A stretch of 64,000 nt of DNA from Nemophila menziesii (lineage: Eukaryota; Streptophyta; Magnoliopsida; Boraginales; Hydrophyllaceae), in assembly GCA_029959085.1 (NCBI GenBank), contig JARWIR010000024.1, forward strand, positions 15,736,296 to 15,800,295, given 5' to 3'. Each line of letters begins with the position of its first letter. Positions within the stretch are counted from its first letter, which is position 1. The position numbers and the translations under genes were made by a program. The notes beneath the pieces are model-generated. The model was given only the letters and a program-made list of their open reading frames with translations, had not been told where the DNA came from and made no database searches. Below are positions 1-12,202 of the stretch, in pieces.

Positions 1-3000
1 TCCCTCTCTTGAACCTGGAGAGCGACTAAGGGGGCTACGGACACACCACGAGGCTGTTTCAAAATAGGGTTATCCTACGCTACTAATTTCCTAAGCAAAC
101 AATTCTAAACATGGTGATAGTGGTTAAAATATAACCTAATGACTATCTAGTTAGAATAAGTGTTGTCAAGACCAATATCGGACACTAGACGTTATGTAAT
201 GTTTCAATAATTAGACACCCATCTAAGGTGATCATCTAACTACTATTAAGGTAATCCTAAACGTTGCGCACCGCAAGGAAAATAGACAATAAATCAAACA
301 CATAAACAAATATATAGGTAAGAAGCTAATATCATATTATAACATATAATTCCCAAATAAACTTAGACATAAAGAAAATAGAATTCATATATTATACATG
401 ATGCAAAACCCAAGCTATGGGAAAATGAGTTCATACCTGAAAGCAATAAACTAAAAAGAATAATAAAAGACTTCATCTTGCACTCTTCAATAACGCTAAT
501 GATAATAAACCTCAGGACTAATTAATGGGAGGCAAGGATGATTTACAAGTGATACAATGGTGTATTTATAGGTGTTTAGAAGACCTAATTCGTTTTCTTG
601 AAGGAGAAGGTAAGTAATGGACTCCAAGCCCAACTCAAATTCGTAAACCTAAAATATAGAATCAGCTCCGTTTTTGTTTTGGTCCTAAAAGCTTCAATAC
701 TTATCTGTTTGATGCGTATGAGTAGTCAAAATTTATCATCTCGGAAAGATCTTTAACTTTACTCTTGACTGTTCTTCCAAATTCCTCACTGATTTTGAGA
801 TATAAGCCAATTTGTGGTCGTGGGTGGTGAAATTCAAATTTATTTGGCAGCTTTATCTTTCTATACTTTAACTTTTGTTTCCTTATCTCTAATTTCCATG
901 CATATTTTCTTTCCTTTATATCTTAGAACTGACTTAGTGGTGGTCCTTTGTGTGTTCTAAAATAAATGTAAATGTAAATCGAACCACAACCGCAAGTGTA
1001 CGGTTGTCCCAAGTAGTATATCTGATAATACAGATTCGTTCCAAGGACGGAATGGTTGATCACAATGTCTAGCAAATAGTGATTGATGCACTTATGAAAA
1101 TAAAAGACAATAATATATTTGTTTGATTTTTATTATTAAAGCTAATGAATGAAAAATAAATTATAAATGCAAGTAAAAGCTAAGACGCAAGTAAAATGAT
1201 TTAAAACGCAATATGAGAAGTAGCACTTGAGAACGCAAGGATCCTCCCTATCCTATGTCTTAACTTATGTTGTTTAAGGGCTAAATTAGTCAATTACAAT
1301 GGTCGGGATTCTAAATTCCTTATACCCCCGTCAGGGTGGACTATAAGGCGATCCTAAAGTGTCACTAGTCCCGTCAGGGTAAATATGATCCACCGTTGGA
1401 TGATTAAGTTTTATTACCTCATTGGCCCTAGGATTAGCTAAGCTCGTCAGAATCATTAACTTCTATCCTAGATTGAATAAATGGTTCCGTATTTAAACCC
1501 TCCGTCAGGATGATCCAATTGCCACTAATTGGAATAGCCTAAATACTACTACCTGTTCCTAGTTCATGACGCTAAAAACAGTAAAATAATCTCAATTTAT
1601 TGAAAAGAGTAAAAGCCCTAATCTAGTTTAATTTAACATAAACCCAAATTCAACATTCGTTATTTAATAAAATTGGGATTCACCCATTGTTTGTTCTCAA
1701 GCACTATAGAAAATTTAGCTCATATTAAAATGAAATACGAAATTAAAAATAAAGGAATTCATATTGTTTACAGAATTAAAAAGATAAAAGAACCTAATTT
1801 CCGGAATCGGAATGACTACTAACGGAGATATAGACCCTCTCCAGCTCTTGTAGCTTCTTCTCCTTCCTTCAGTTGCTTCTCTCTGGTGTTTTTAATCTTG
1901 CAGAATGTGAATTGTGTGTAAAATAGAAGTCCAGACCTCCTTTTATAAGCATAAATTCTGACTAGGGCTTGGACCAGAAAATAAAAGACTAATTAAATGT
2001 CCAAGTCCACTTTCTAAACCCAAAATCCCGTAACTGCTGATACACCTTCACTAAAACGGCTTTTATCGATGCGTTACAACTCCGATTGACCTCATTCCAG
2101 TTGCTAAAGTTCCGTAACTTGATAAGGAATGATTTCTCTTCAAAGGTCAACAGCTAGATCATCGCTTAAGCACCTCGAAATCAGCAATCTATGGCCTGGA
2201 AAATGGATTTTCAGCTCTAAAAATATTATCTTCGGGATTTCTTTTCAAATCTTGACTCTATCTTTGTGATCTTTGACTTTCTCCTCGGATTCCTCTTCTA
2301 GCTAACATCTAAAACCTGTAAAATCTTCACTAAAAATACCACTATTACGCGCAAAAGCTTAATAAATCAAAAATGCTAGAAATAAAAGAGGAAAATCATA
2401 TTATTGCATATTTAGTCCAAAAGTCTATCAAATTGATTAAATAAACACCAAAAATGATGTCTCCTAAGGGTCGAAAATACGAACAATTAAGGAGACATCA
2501 CTTAGCATCTAATTAATCTCCATATTTGTCTTTAAAGCTTCACACTAAATAAATAATTAAACCCAATATGCTCTAAAAATAATAAGTCATTAAATCAAGA
2601 CTAGAAATAGGAAAGTGTAATAATTCATAAGAAAATCGACTGGAAAGACTTCTAAAACACTAAAATTGATGTCTCATCTTAATATTAATTCATCACAAAT
2701 GAGGAGACATCAAGACCCCAACTCAATGTTGTATCGTTCCGATACAATAAAGATAAAAACAAAGGGAAGTCTCTAAATACACACCTAGGTCATTTAAGTA
2801 CAATGGGAAAGGAGATAGCAGAAAATATAGAATAGACATAAAGAAACTACTCAGAAAATTTCATGTAATAATATTCACAAACTACATACCTGTACACTTT
2901 TCATATCCCCAGTCAACACGCCTTGAATTCAAGACTAGATTAGCTTTGCAATGTAAGAAGGAGAGGAACTTTACTCGGTTTACCAAGGAAGCTATAGATT

Positions 3001-4150
3001 GTTCATCGAACTTCACTAGTATCCAAAGATCCATTTAACTACTCTCTATTGGCTCAATCACTTCTTGATTACATAGCAAAGAATCAAAAGGTCTTTAAGG
3101 TTGTAATTTAGGCTTAGGGACGGTATGATAGTATAATTGGATAATTTAGAGTGAGCTTTTGGCTCTCTCTTCACTAGCCATCAACGAATCGTCCTAGAGC
3201 TTGAGTTACTCTCATAAAACGTTTCTCACTCAACCCAATGATTTCTCTTGATGCACAAAGTAGCATCCCCAATAATCCAGTTAAAGCATAAAGATGTTCA
3301 CATAAAAATTCCTCTTTGCTGGTCCGAATATATATTCTTTTCAAATCATTTTTTTCTTTTGTATAGCTATGACTCTCTTTTTGATGTTCGCGATATCACA
3401 CTATTTTTCTTCATAGATTTTTTTCTTTTCTTTTCATGCTTTTTAGCTTTTTTCATTCACTATTACCCCGGCAAAGGGTTACAATATAAACCTGTGAATC
3501 ATCATCAATATAACACAATTAATAAGCTCAAAATTCCTAACCCAATAATAATTCCCATAATGGTGGATCCACCACCACCCCAAACCCAAGCTCTAAAACA
3601 ACTGTCTATGCATCGCGATTCGAGCATGGGTCATATGGAAAAGTCCTATAATCTAAAGGGATATGGCTTATAATGTGGTTAAATAAAAAGGCTTTAGAAA
3701 GGCTAGAAGGAGCTGAGAAGGATATAAAATATTAAATCAAATAACAGGGTGAGAAAGTCAAAAGGCTTCAAGTGGCTTCAATATGAAAGAACTGCCTTAA
3801 CCATTTTCTACACCATGCAATTTTGTTATTCTCTTACCTTTAGCACGTTCATCAAATGGGTTTGTCAACTAGCTTGGATTCCACGACCTACAAACCACTC
3901 AAGGCTCCCTGAGATCGAATATACTTTCTATCGCATTGCTTACTAATAATTTCTTTACTATCAATGTGTGTTTTCCTGCAAATACTCAAAGCATCCAAAA
4001 TAAAATATCTCATAAACATACTACTTACTATCCTCAACTAACTGAGCTTATGCTTTCAAGCTATTAAACACACTCTACATCTAATTCCCATGTATCAAAA
4101 ATTTTAATTTCTACCTAAAAACAGAAAAATAGAGATTAGAGACACGAATA
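1..4150 (-). mobile_element. Truncated Athila-like Ty3 element: 3' LTR plus 3' internal region
   Basis: Positions 1-937 and 2506-2712 match the LTRs of the complete Athila-like element at 19118-29074 over long stretches. The LTR ends at 2712 with GGAGACATCA and is followed at 2713 by a polypurine tract seen on the minus strand (AGTTGGGGTCT), so this is the 3' LTR of a minus-strand element. From 2713 to about 4150 the noncoding 3' internal region of the same family continues, matching 20650-22150, and then stops abruptly. The coding part and the 5' LTR are missing. The LTR runs off the window start. A different solo LTR sits inside it (938-2500). Short ORFs at 3248-3673 and 3749-3946 lie in this noncoding region and are not credible genes. 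Confidence 0.85.
938..2500 (-). mobile_element. Solo LTR (Athila-type, second subfamily) nested in an LTR
   Basis: A 1563-bp LTR bounded by TGGTGGTCC on the left and GGAGACATCA on the right (TG...CA), flanked by the perfect 5-bp duplication CTTAG at 933-937 and 2501-2505. It is closely related, in opposite orientation, to the solo LTR at 52690-54247. No internal region is present, so it is a solo LTR left by LTR-LTR recombination. It interrupts the older LTR at 1-2712. Confidence 0.9.
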
Positions 4151-4279
4151 TACCTTATTTTTATTAATCGCGTATACCTTATTTTTATTCGTCTTTAACT
4201 ATATTGATATATTTATTATCTTTTTGTCCAACACTTTTTTGTTATTTTTGTGTTTATGTTTTAGGGTTTTGTATTATTC

Positions 4280-4812
4280 CAATTATGTGTATTCCTGGAA
4301 CACACAAAACTCAAATTTGTGTATTCATATAACACATAAAAAATGAATTTATGTTTTACTAGAATACACAAATCTTATATTTGTTTTACAATTCTGTGTA
4401 TTCCTGGAACACACAAGTCTTTGATTTGTGCCTGGAACACACAAGTCTCAGGGTTGTGCGTTCCTGGAACACACAAGTCTCAGGGTTGTGCGTTCCTAGA
4501 ACACACAAGTCTCAGGGTTGTCCGTTCCTGGAACACACAAGTCTCTAATTTGTGTATTCATGGAACACATATAAATCAAATTTACAAAACTTGATTTTGT
4601 TTGTTCCAATTTTGTGTATTCCTGAAAACACAAATCGCAAAATTGTGTATTATTACTGCAACACACAAATCTCAGATTTGTGTATTCATGGAACACATAA
4701 AACTCAAATTTGTGTATTCTTGGAATACGAAAAACTTAATTTTGGTTATTCATATTCTGTGTGTTCTGCAACACACAAATCTTAGAATTGTGTGTTCATG
4801 GAACACATAAAA
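4280..4812. repeat. 32-bp near-palindromic tandem array
   Basis: About fifteen degenerate units with a period near 32 bp, the clearest at 4440-4560 (core GTTCCTGGAACACACAAG then TCTCAGGGTT). The core TGTGTATTCCTGGAACACACA is close to its own reverse complement, so both strands read alike. The open frames seen here on both strands follow from the repeat, because three units make 96 bases. AT-rich DNA with no gene follows to about 5035. Confidence 0.85.
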
Positions 4813-5035
4813 AAAAATCGGGGGAAACAATTTTCAAAAAAAAATGGTGAAAAAAAATTCAAAAAATAATTGGGAAATAAAATTTGAAAAAAAAATAAAT
4901 AAATAAAAATGAAAATAAATATAAATAATATTATAATTAAAGTAATTAATTAATTGTGTATGGGTATTTTTGTAATCTTAAATTTTTTGTGTTTAAGTAG
5001 GAATTAAGTTAAAGTTGTAATTAATTGGAAACTTT

Positions 5036-6950
5036 GTTTTTTTTTTATTGCATACATGAGAGATTTAAAAGCCGTTAAGAATGTAACATTACAAGAAAAA
5101 CAGAAATTCTTATTCAATAGTCTAATACAACCCTAGCGGTTGCATTCTCACATCTATCTCTCATAATTAGGTCCCTTAGATACTTCGGGGGTTCAGTAAA
5201 GTCCATCGGTTGCATACCTATTTTTGCACCTTCTTTTGATAGCCTATCAGCTAGGGGTGAGCACGGTATGGTTCGGCTCGGTTTTTTGCCGTAACCGAAA
5301 CCGAAACCGAATGATTCGGTTTTTAAAGGTGTCGGTACCGAACCGAACGGTTTTTATCGGTTTGGTTTTTTGGTTTTCGGTTCGCTATATGTTCGGTTCG
5401 GTTTTTTTCAGTTTTGGTATGTGTTTAATTCGAAGTTGGATATATTTTATGGGCATTCACTTGAGACGTATTATTTTCTAACAAATCCATATATGAAGTG
5501 TTTGTTTTTCATGTTACTACCCAGGTAGGAAATTGCATTTTTGGAACTCAAATATTATATATTAGTCTTAAACAAATAATTTCAAAGGTATATTTATAAA
5601 ATTCAATGTGTATGCTTTACCTTCAACAAATATTAATAAAAGAAAGATTTTTTAAAATATCTCGACTAATGACTCATGTAAAAGTATGTTGCACACTATG
5701 ACATTTTTAGAGACGGTGCATGTTATATGTGAACATTTTTGTTTCAAAAAATCCATTTTCTATCTCATTGTCATAATCTCTTCAAGAATATAAACTGAAT
5801 TCAAGAATGTCTTAATTTTTGTATTTTTTTCGGTTCGGTTTTTCGGTTCGGTTTAGCATAGAAAAACCGTACCGAACCGAATTTTTTCGGTTTTTTAAAA
5901 ATCTTATACCGAACCAAACGGTTTTGTCAGTTTTCGGTTTTTCGGTTTCATTTTGCTCACCCCTACTATCAGCACAATAATTTGCCTCGCGGAATATATG
6001 AAACACTTCAAGAGTAGGAAATTCTCTCAATATTGCACAACAGACCTTCAGTATTGAATCATTATGACTTCCTAAGTTCCCACCGCCCTTTACTAGCGCA
6101 TGGAACTTCCCCAAGCCTAACTCAAAGTGAGTAGAGCTCCCACCGCCCTTCACTAGCGCGTGGAGCTCCTCCGAATCAGTTTATATACTTAACGTTGTGT
6201 AACCTTTATTGACAGCCCATTTAAGTCCAAAGTGTAGTGCAAATAACTCCGATGTAAAAGGAGAATCAACTAAACAAGCACCCACAAAGCCCGAAATACA
6301 AGCACCATATTTGTTTCTTATTAAACCACCAATACCTGCAATTCGTTTCGCGGCATTAAAGCTTCTGTCTATGTTTAATTTTAAGCCATCACCTGGTTTT
6401 ATCCACTTGATCATTGAGTTTTTTGCAACCTTTAAGACACCCCCGTCAAAGCTTTTACCCCATGCCAACACAAAGTTAGTGGCAAGGGAGAAGATCTGTT
6501 TTTCTATTTCTCTTTTGTATGGCACTTTAGCCATCTCATTGAATACATATCAATTGCGATTCACCCACATTATCCACATAGCAGCTGCGAAAACGTAGGG
6601 CCACTCGAGTCCCGCAATACGCGCTTTGGATCGAAGGTGAGCTCCGACCCATGATTTCACCGAGAACAGCTCCCGGATTTCCTGCTGCAACGGCACTACT
6701 CCAGAAATTCCAGCAGCACCAGCAGTCATGGCGGTTCCAGCAGTTTCTGCAGCGCTGCTTCTGTCCCGGTCTTACAGCCACAGCACGTTCAGCTCCAGCA
6801 AACGCTTCCTGTCCTCGTCCAGCAGCGCGCCACCAGCTTCCAGCCCATCCATTTCCTACCAATCCAGAACAACAGCTCCAGTTCCAGGCGAGATTCTCCT
6901 GTCCCACGCAGTAGCAGCACCTGCATCAACAATAACATTTACACTCACCG
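5036..6950 (-). pseudogene. LINE ORF2 3' remnant: linker and RNase H domain (split by a hAT element)
   Basis: Read on the minus strand, a degraded non-LTR retrotransposon ORF2 tail. A GC-rich linker (about 6910-6640) is followed by WPYVFAAAMWIMWVNRN (about 6600-6550), then an RNase H fold starting at the GDGLKLNIDRSFN block (about 6400), with later acidic residues and the C-terminal ADRLSKEGAKIG block. The hAT element at 5252-5965 splits that last block. Removing it restores the frame CADRLSKEGAK, which ends at a stop near 5116. A poly(T) run at about 5036-5047 is the poly(A) tail in plus orientation. At least one nonsense change and frame shifts make it non-functional. EN and RT are absent. 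Confidence 0.8.
5252..5965. mobile_element. Non-autonomous hAT-like element
   Basis: A 714-bp element with terminal inverted repeats TAGGGGTGAGCA...TGCTCACCCCTA and a perfect 8-bp duplication CTATCAGC at 5244-5251 and 5966-5973. Subterminal DNA is full of CGGTTCGGTTT/AACCGAACCG motifs in both orientations, typical of hAT elements. No transposase is seen. It interrupts the RNase H coding sequence of the LINE remnant, so it is younger than that copy. Confidence 0.92.
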
Positions 6951-6959
6951 TGTAATTAA

Positions 6960-7318
6960 TTAGGCATTGCTCCATTATAAAATTTACTCCATGTCAATCA
7001 ACGCATATGACATTAAAAATTACAATGTTATACTAAAAGTTTATAGGGCTAAATTAAAGATCACAATAACACAATTAATGTAATAATATAAAGAAGATTT
7101 GATATGTTACAATATCCCACTATGCATTTATGTTTGACGATATCCAAAAATAAATCACAATCGATTTATTTTTATTTATTTTTTAAGTTCTTGGAATTAT
7201 TTTATGTTTCTTTGTGTTTTGAGTTTTGTCGGCAAAACGTAAAATAATCCCTAAAATTTAAAAAACTGATTGTCAAACATAATCACACTATATTGTACAT
7301 GATATCTTTAACGACCAA

Positions 7319-7372
<54 letters not shown>

Positions 7373-8876
7373 TAGGTATGAACCCGTGCCTGAAGGCACT
7401 CTAACAATATTAATTTAGATGAATTAATATAAAACATGATTATGAAGCAATGTTTTTAGAAAATAAATATATGAAATGAAATGTACATGCTAATCGATAT
7501 CTCCAAGATCTAAAATTTGTTTTCCATCACTCATCTGTTACAACACATGATTGGGCCTTAACTAAGCGTCTATAGTTTCTTAGCATGTGTACCTATGTAT
7601 TCAAACACATGATCTTTAAGGAGGACGAATAGAAACCACTCCAGATTTCTACAATGCTTACTATTGATCCAAACCTTGTATCAGTCGTATTGAGAGTTAG
7701 ATAATCATGTGCTCGAGGTTCGATTATGCAAACTTGAATATGAATTATGATAGGACGGTTCCCAGAATTGAGTCAAGGGTTGATGAAGTTGGGACATAGC
7801 ATCTCTAGTGATAAGATTGTTGTTCAATGATCATGTTTCTTGTCAAACATTATGGTATAAGATTTTTTTCATGGAAGGGTGCGCCTGTGTATATACATCT
7901 CACCTTCTCAGTTAACTTTCTACTTGGTTACATTTTTTAGACATTGTGTCACTTTGCACTGCTGATTCTCCATAAATCCTTAACCGTATTTTAAGTTCAA
8001 CCATTAGGGCTCGTTAAATGTAGGTCTAAGTGATTCATATTGTAAATCACATGCTTTTATAAAGCATTCAAGTGCATATTACATGCCCTTTCCCTTTCCT
8101 AATTTTTTTCAATATCTTCATATAAGAAAAATTTGAGAACATGTACTAACAATCTCAAGACATGAATCATTTCGATTCTGAGATAAATTTCATGATTCCA
8201 TTTACTTGACTTGGTCATGAATATAATCTTGTTTATTTATTTAGTCAATGGTTACAGTAATCATAATAGAAAAATTCAAATTATTACCAGTTTCAAATTC
8301 TATTATAAGTTTTTGCCTTCTTCTACCCATCACAATTAAATACTTTTTTCTTTCTTCCTTCTCCTAACAATAATAAACTACACCTAGTATTTACATTTCG
8401 TCCCAAAGTCTATTATTATGTATATACCAATCGCATCATTGTCTATTTTTTTCTTTTTCAGTTCTGAAATTTTTCAATGTTTATTATTTTTTTTAATTTT
8501 AAAATTTATTATTTATTTAATATTCAGAAGGTAAAATAGGAATTATAAATCGAAAATATATATCGAATCGGCTTTCATGGTAGAGGAATTTTTTTAAACT
8601 GTTTATATGAATGTATATTTTAATTTTTTAAGAAAAGATCAAAATCTATTAAAATCCATTAAAATTCGTTGAAATCTTTATATAAGAATCCGTTAAATTT
8701 TATATAAAATCTTATAAACTCCATATGAAATTAAAACAATCCGTAGAGTTTGTAAAGTCTATGGAGTTTAAAAATCCAAAAAAATTTAACAAACTCTGAG
8801 TTGAATACACCCCCTTAGTATTTAGGTTGAATGATTTTTGTCAATTAATTGTGAAAATGGTGTACATGTTATAAAA
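6960..8876. other. Intergenic AT-rich DNA with (AT)n microsatellite
   Basis: No gene is supported here. It holds a pure (AT)n tract at about 7321-7372. A segment at about 8640-8818 ends with TTGAATACACCCCCTTA, which resembles one terminus of a plant MITE, but no matching left end was found. Confidence 0.5.
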
Positions 8877-10176
8877 GGGTGAATGCCCATTAACCACCTG
8901 CCACCTTAGTCACTTGCCCATAAAAGGCACTTAAGGTAAATATACCTTAATGCCCTTAGCCCAATAACCACCTGCCACCTTAGCCACTTGCCCATAAAAG
9001 GCACTTAAGGTAAATATACCTTAATGCTTACTGCTGTCGACTGCTGCTGCCAAGGGCGAGTAGTGGACTTGTGCAAGTACAATTTTTGTCAAGGGCGAGT
9101 AATGGGAGTGTTTCCCACAACTCGTGCAAATACACTTTTGTACTGTATGGGCTAATGTTGAGTAATGGGAGTGTTTCCCACAACTCGTGCAAGTACACTT
9201 TTGTACTGTATGGACTAATGTTGAGTAATGGGAGTGTTTCCCACAACTCGTGCAAGTACATTTTTGTACTTGTGAACTAAATGTTGAGTTCTGGGATAGA
9301 TTCCCACAACTCGTGCAAGTACACTTTTGTACTTGTGGGCTAATGTTGAGTAGTGGGAATGTTTCCCAGCACTCGTGCAAGTACACTTTTGTACTTGTGG
9401 GCTAATGTTGAGTTATGGGAATGTTTCCCACAACTCGTGCAAGTACACTTTTGTACTTGTGGGCTAATGTTGAGTAGTGGGAATGTTTCCCAGCACTCGT
9501 GCAAGTACACTTTTGTACTTGTGGGCTAATGTTGAGTTATGGGAATGTTTCCCACAACTCGTGCAAGTACACTTTTGCCGCTTCATCATTTGCTTTTTTA
9601 TTTTTTAATATGTTTTGTTTGCATAAATCAATCAATGTATGGCACTATGTGCTCTCTAGCATCCAACTCAGTAACATGCTTAATTACGCGCTTTTCTATT
9701 TTATAATTCAAAAAAAAAAGTGTATCTATATCTACAGTAATTAATAAAAACTTAAAGAGATTATAAATTCGCTAATTTACTTGGGTCGCAGCGAAAAGAA
9801 TTTTTCAACATCTGCAAAAATAAATTAAGAAATAATTACCAAAAAATATGATTGTTAGTATTTGAACATTTAAAATCCAATTTCAAATAAATTACCAAAA
9901 ACGTAAAATAATAATTAATTTTGAATTATATTAAATAATAATTATATGATATATATGTTGATTATTATAATATATAATTTTCACCCGTGGTTAACGCTTT
10001 AATCAAGCCAGCTCTTTGCCCCTTATAGTCTTTGAAGGAGGGAAAATTTGGAGACGGCTGCTGGGGTGGGTAAAATAGGAAAGAAAAAAAAAGGAGTGCC
10101 TTTTATGGGCAAGAAGAAAGCGGCAGGGGTGAGGAGGCATTAATTCTAATTTGAGGTGTTTCTTGGGCAATAATCC
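8877..10176. mobile_element. Mutator-like (MULE) non-autonomous element
   Basis: A 1300-bp element flanked by a perfect 9-bp duplication GTTATAAAA at 8868-8876 and 10177-10185, the duplication length of Mutator-like elements. Its ends are inverted relatives: the left TIR (GGGTGAATGCCC, later TTGCCCATAAAAGGCACT) and the right TIR read on the minus strand (GGATTATTGCCC, later TTGCCCATAAAAGGCACT). Part of the left TIR (about 72 bp) is tandemly duplicated at about 8886-9030. The interior holds the 63-bp tandem array. No transposase is encoded. It lies 264 bp upstream of the F-box start codon. Confidence 0.88.
9060..9575. repeat. 63-bp tandem array inside the MULE, eight units
   Basis: The marker ACTCGTGCAA recurs at about 9120, 9183, 9246, 9309, 9372, 9435, 9498 and 9561, giving a 63-bp period. 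The last four units alternate in two variants (CAGCACTCG and CACAACTCG), a 126-bp higher-order dimer. Most units carry two inverted repeats: TGGGAA-TGT-TTCCCA and CAAGTACA-CTTT-TGTACTTG. The ORFs on both strands are by-products of a period divisible by three. Confidence 0.9.
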
Positions 10177-10373
10177 GTTATAAAACCTGATTTTAATATG
10201 TTCATTAAAAAAAAATTAAAAAACTAAGATAATAAAAACAAAGGAATTCTTTATCTTTTGATAAAAAGGTTCAAACTTATATCTCCGGTGGTATCTGTGA
10301 AAGATTCCTCTTAGAAGAACGAGTACATAATACTCAATTTTTTTAGATTATTTCCCACCACGCCACTAGCAGT

Positions 10374-10380
10374 TATATAA
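10374..10380 (+). promoter_or_regulatory. Putative TATA box of the F-box gene
   Basis: TATATAA about 60 bp upstream of the start codon at 10441, in a plausible position for a short 5' leader. It lies about 200 bp beyond the end of the MULE. Confidence 0.4.
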
Positions 10381-10440
10381 ACAAAGCATCTAGCAATACA
10401 ATGCAAATAAGCATCGACTCTTCTTCTTTCTTCTCTAAAG

Positions 10441-11798
10441 ATGAACGACAATTCGAGGTTTGCAACGGATGTGTTGATTGAGATAGTCTTGAGACTTCCG
10501 GTGAAACAAGTCGGACAGCTGAAGACACTTTCAAAGGAATGGCTCCTCATAATTTCTAGTCCCCATTTCAAACGTCTTTACAATGAAAGGTCGATCAGAA
10601 AACCCCGACTGCTAATTGTGGAAGAATCAGAAGAATCCATCGAACCATTATCTACAACTCTTCACGTGTCTACCGCAGATATTTGTACAGGTATCATTCG
10701 CAGAGAATTCAATACAGATGTTCGAGATCATCATTATCATTTCGATTTTTTGTTTGGCGGTAATCTTTTATGTTATTATAGTAATAGACACTACATCTAC
10801 AACCTATATAACCCAATTACCAACAAGTACGTATCCCTACCTAACGCAGATTCAACTATGTTGGGTATGTATTGTGGGTATCTCCAACAAACCAATGAAT
10901 ATAAGATTATCCTTATATTTGGCACAAAACCTTGTGTTCGGTTCCAAATTCTTACTCTAAAAGACGGTGAACCTATTCCAAGGTCTTGGAGATATATAGA
11001 GAAAACTAATACACCATATTCATTTACTGATCTTGATTTTGTGAGCGTTAAACAATCCCTCTACTGGTTGGTTTTCAACGAATTATATACAGCAAGAAAC
11101 ATCATCTCTATGGATCTCATTACTGAGATATTCACTACCATTGCTTGTCCTGAAGTAATTACAGCACTTGATCGTGTTGATTTTACAAAAATCAAAGGAG
11201 AATTATGTTTAGTACATTTTTTACAGGAAGACTCGACCATGTGGATTTTTGTACTCAAAGATCATGAAAAATCTATCTGGGTCAAGGAATGTGGGATATA
11301 TCTGGTAAACATGGACAAAAAAATGTTGTCAATAGTAGGTTATTTTCCTTGTGACGAAAAAAATGGGGAAATAATCGTTCATGATACTTATGATATTGAT
11401 GGAAGCACACTTATGTTCTACAATATCAATGAAAAAAGCTTTAGAGGGCTGGGACACTCAGAATTTCCAAAGGGATATTGTCATGTTAGTTTATACTATG
11501 ATAGGCTTTTCTCTTTTGGAGGTACATTATTTTATTTTTCATAGTATTTAATTTAATATCAGTCAGTTATATTTGTATCAAGTTTGTCATATATAGGACG
11601 AGTTAGGGTTATGAATCTATTTATTTCCCTTAGGCCTTTCTTCTCGTTGGATACAATTTGATTTTAACTCTCTCCCTTTCTTTTTACGAAGAGCAAAATG
11701 AAGAAGAAGATGAAGAAGATGAAGAAAACGATGATGAAGAAAGTTCGGACGATGAGGAAGAATGGGAAGAAGAAAGTTCAAACATTATGAAATTTTAG
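10441..11798 (+). CDS. F-box protein with F-box-associated domain and acidic C-terminal exon
   Basis: Probable substrate adaptor of an SCF ubiquitin ligase. Residues about 7-50 form the F-box (FATDVLIEIVLRLPVKQV, then a hydrophobic helix with KEW and SPHF). The rest resembles the F-box-associated repeat domain of plant F-box families, with the hallmark YNLYNPITNKYVSLP near residue 125. Exon 1 is 10441-11521 and exon 2 is 11692-11798 (donor GAG|GTACAT, acceptor ACGAAG|AG). Joined they give 395 residues. Exon 2 adds a tail made almost only of Glu and Asp (EEEDEEDEENDDEESSDDEE), ending in NIMKF. Without splicing the protein would end at 11544 after 367 residues. The target substrate cannot be inferred. 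A MULE lies just upstream and a SINE about 400 bp downstream. Confidence 0.85.
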
Positions 11799-12202
11799 AA
11801 GAAAGTTCGGATGCTGAAATCTATGTAGAATCGATGTTAACTTTTGTAGTAAGCGTATTGCGTTAGTAAATTTTCAATAACAAGTTTCTCTATATAAAGA
11901 AAACTACATTCATTTAACTTAAACAGAATTTGTTTATGTGGTTCTCTCAATCCTTAAGTACCCTGTGTTTTAAATTAATTGTTTTGTTCTAAGCCTCATT
12001 TAAAATTATTTAAAGATTCTTTTATTCCATCAATGTTGATTTCTATTTTGGGTTATTTGCATATGTCGAGCTATGACAGTTTCTTTGCTTTTAATTTTGC
12101 AGAGATCAAGTTTGGGTTTGGAGTAGTTAAAGCGTGACAATTTTCATTGATTAAACAAGTTTTCCGTGTCAATTGTATTTGGTACTAACACTTGTGAGAC
12201 AA

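Noticed and set aside
4280..4812. Regularly spaced short repeats that might suggest a CRISPR-like array or overlapping genes on both strands
   Set aside because: The repeat is continuous with no unique spacers, the context is a plant genome, and the frames follow from a near-palindromic unit.
6536..6955. Overlapping ORFs of 75-123 codons rich in Trp/Cys or Ser/Pro
   Set aside because: They are alternative frames of the GC-rich LINE linker; the real frame is the one leading into the RNase H domain.
7373..7410. ACTAGGTATGAACCCGTGCCTGAAGGCAC as a transposon end
   Set aside because: It resembles a motif seen at ends of some plant repeats, but no partner end or target duplication was found.
9021..9744. 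Cys-rich repeat ORFs on both strands
   Set aside because: They are translations of a 63-bp tandem repeat in a MULE; a period divisible by three keeps all frames open.
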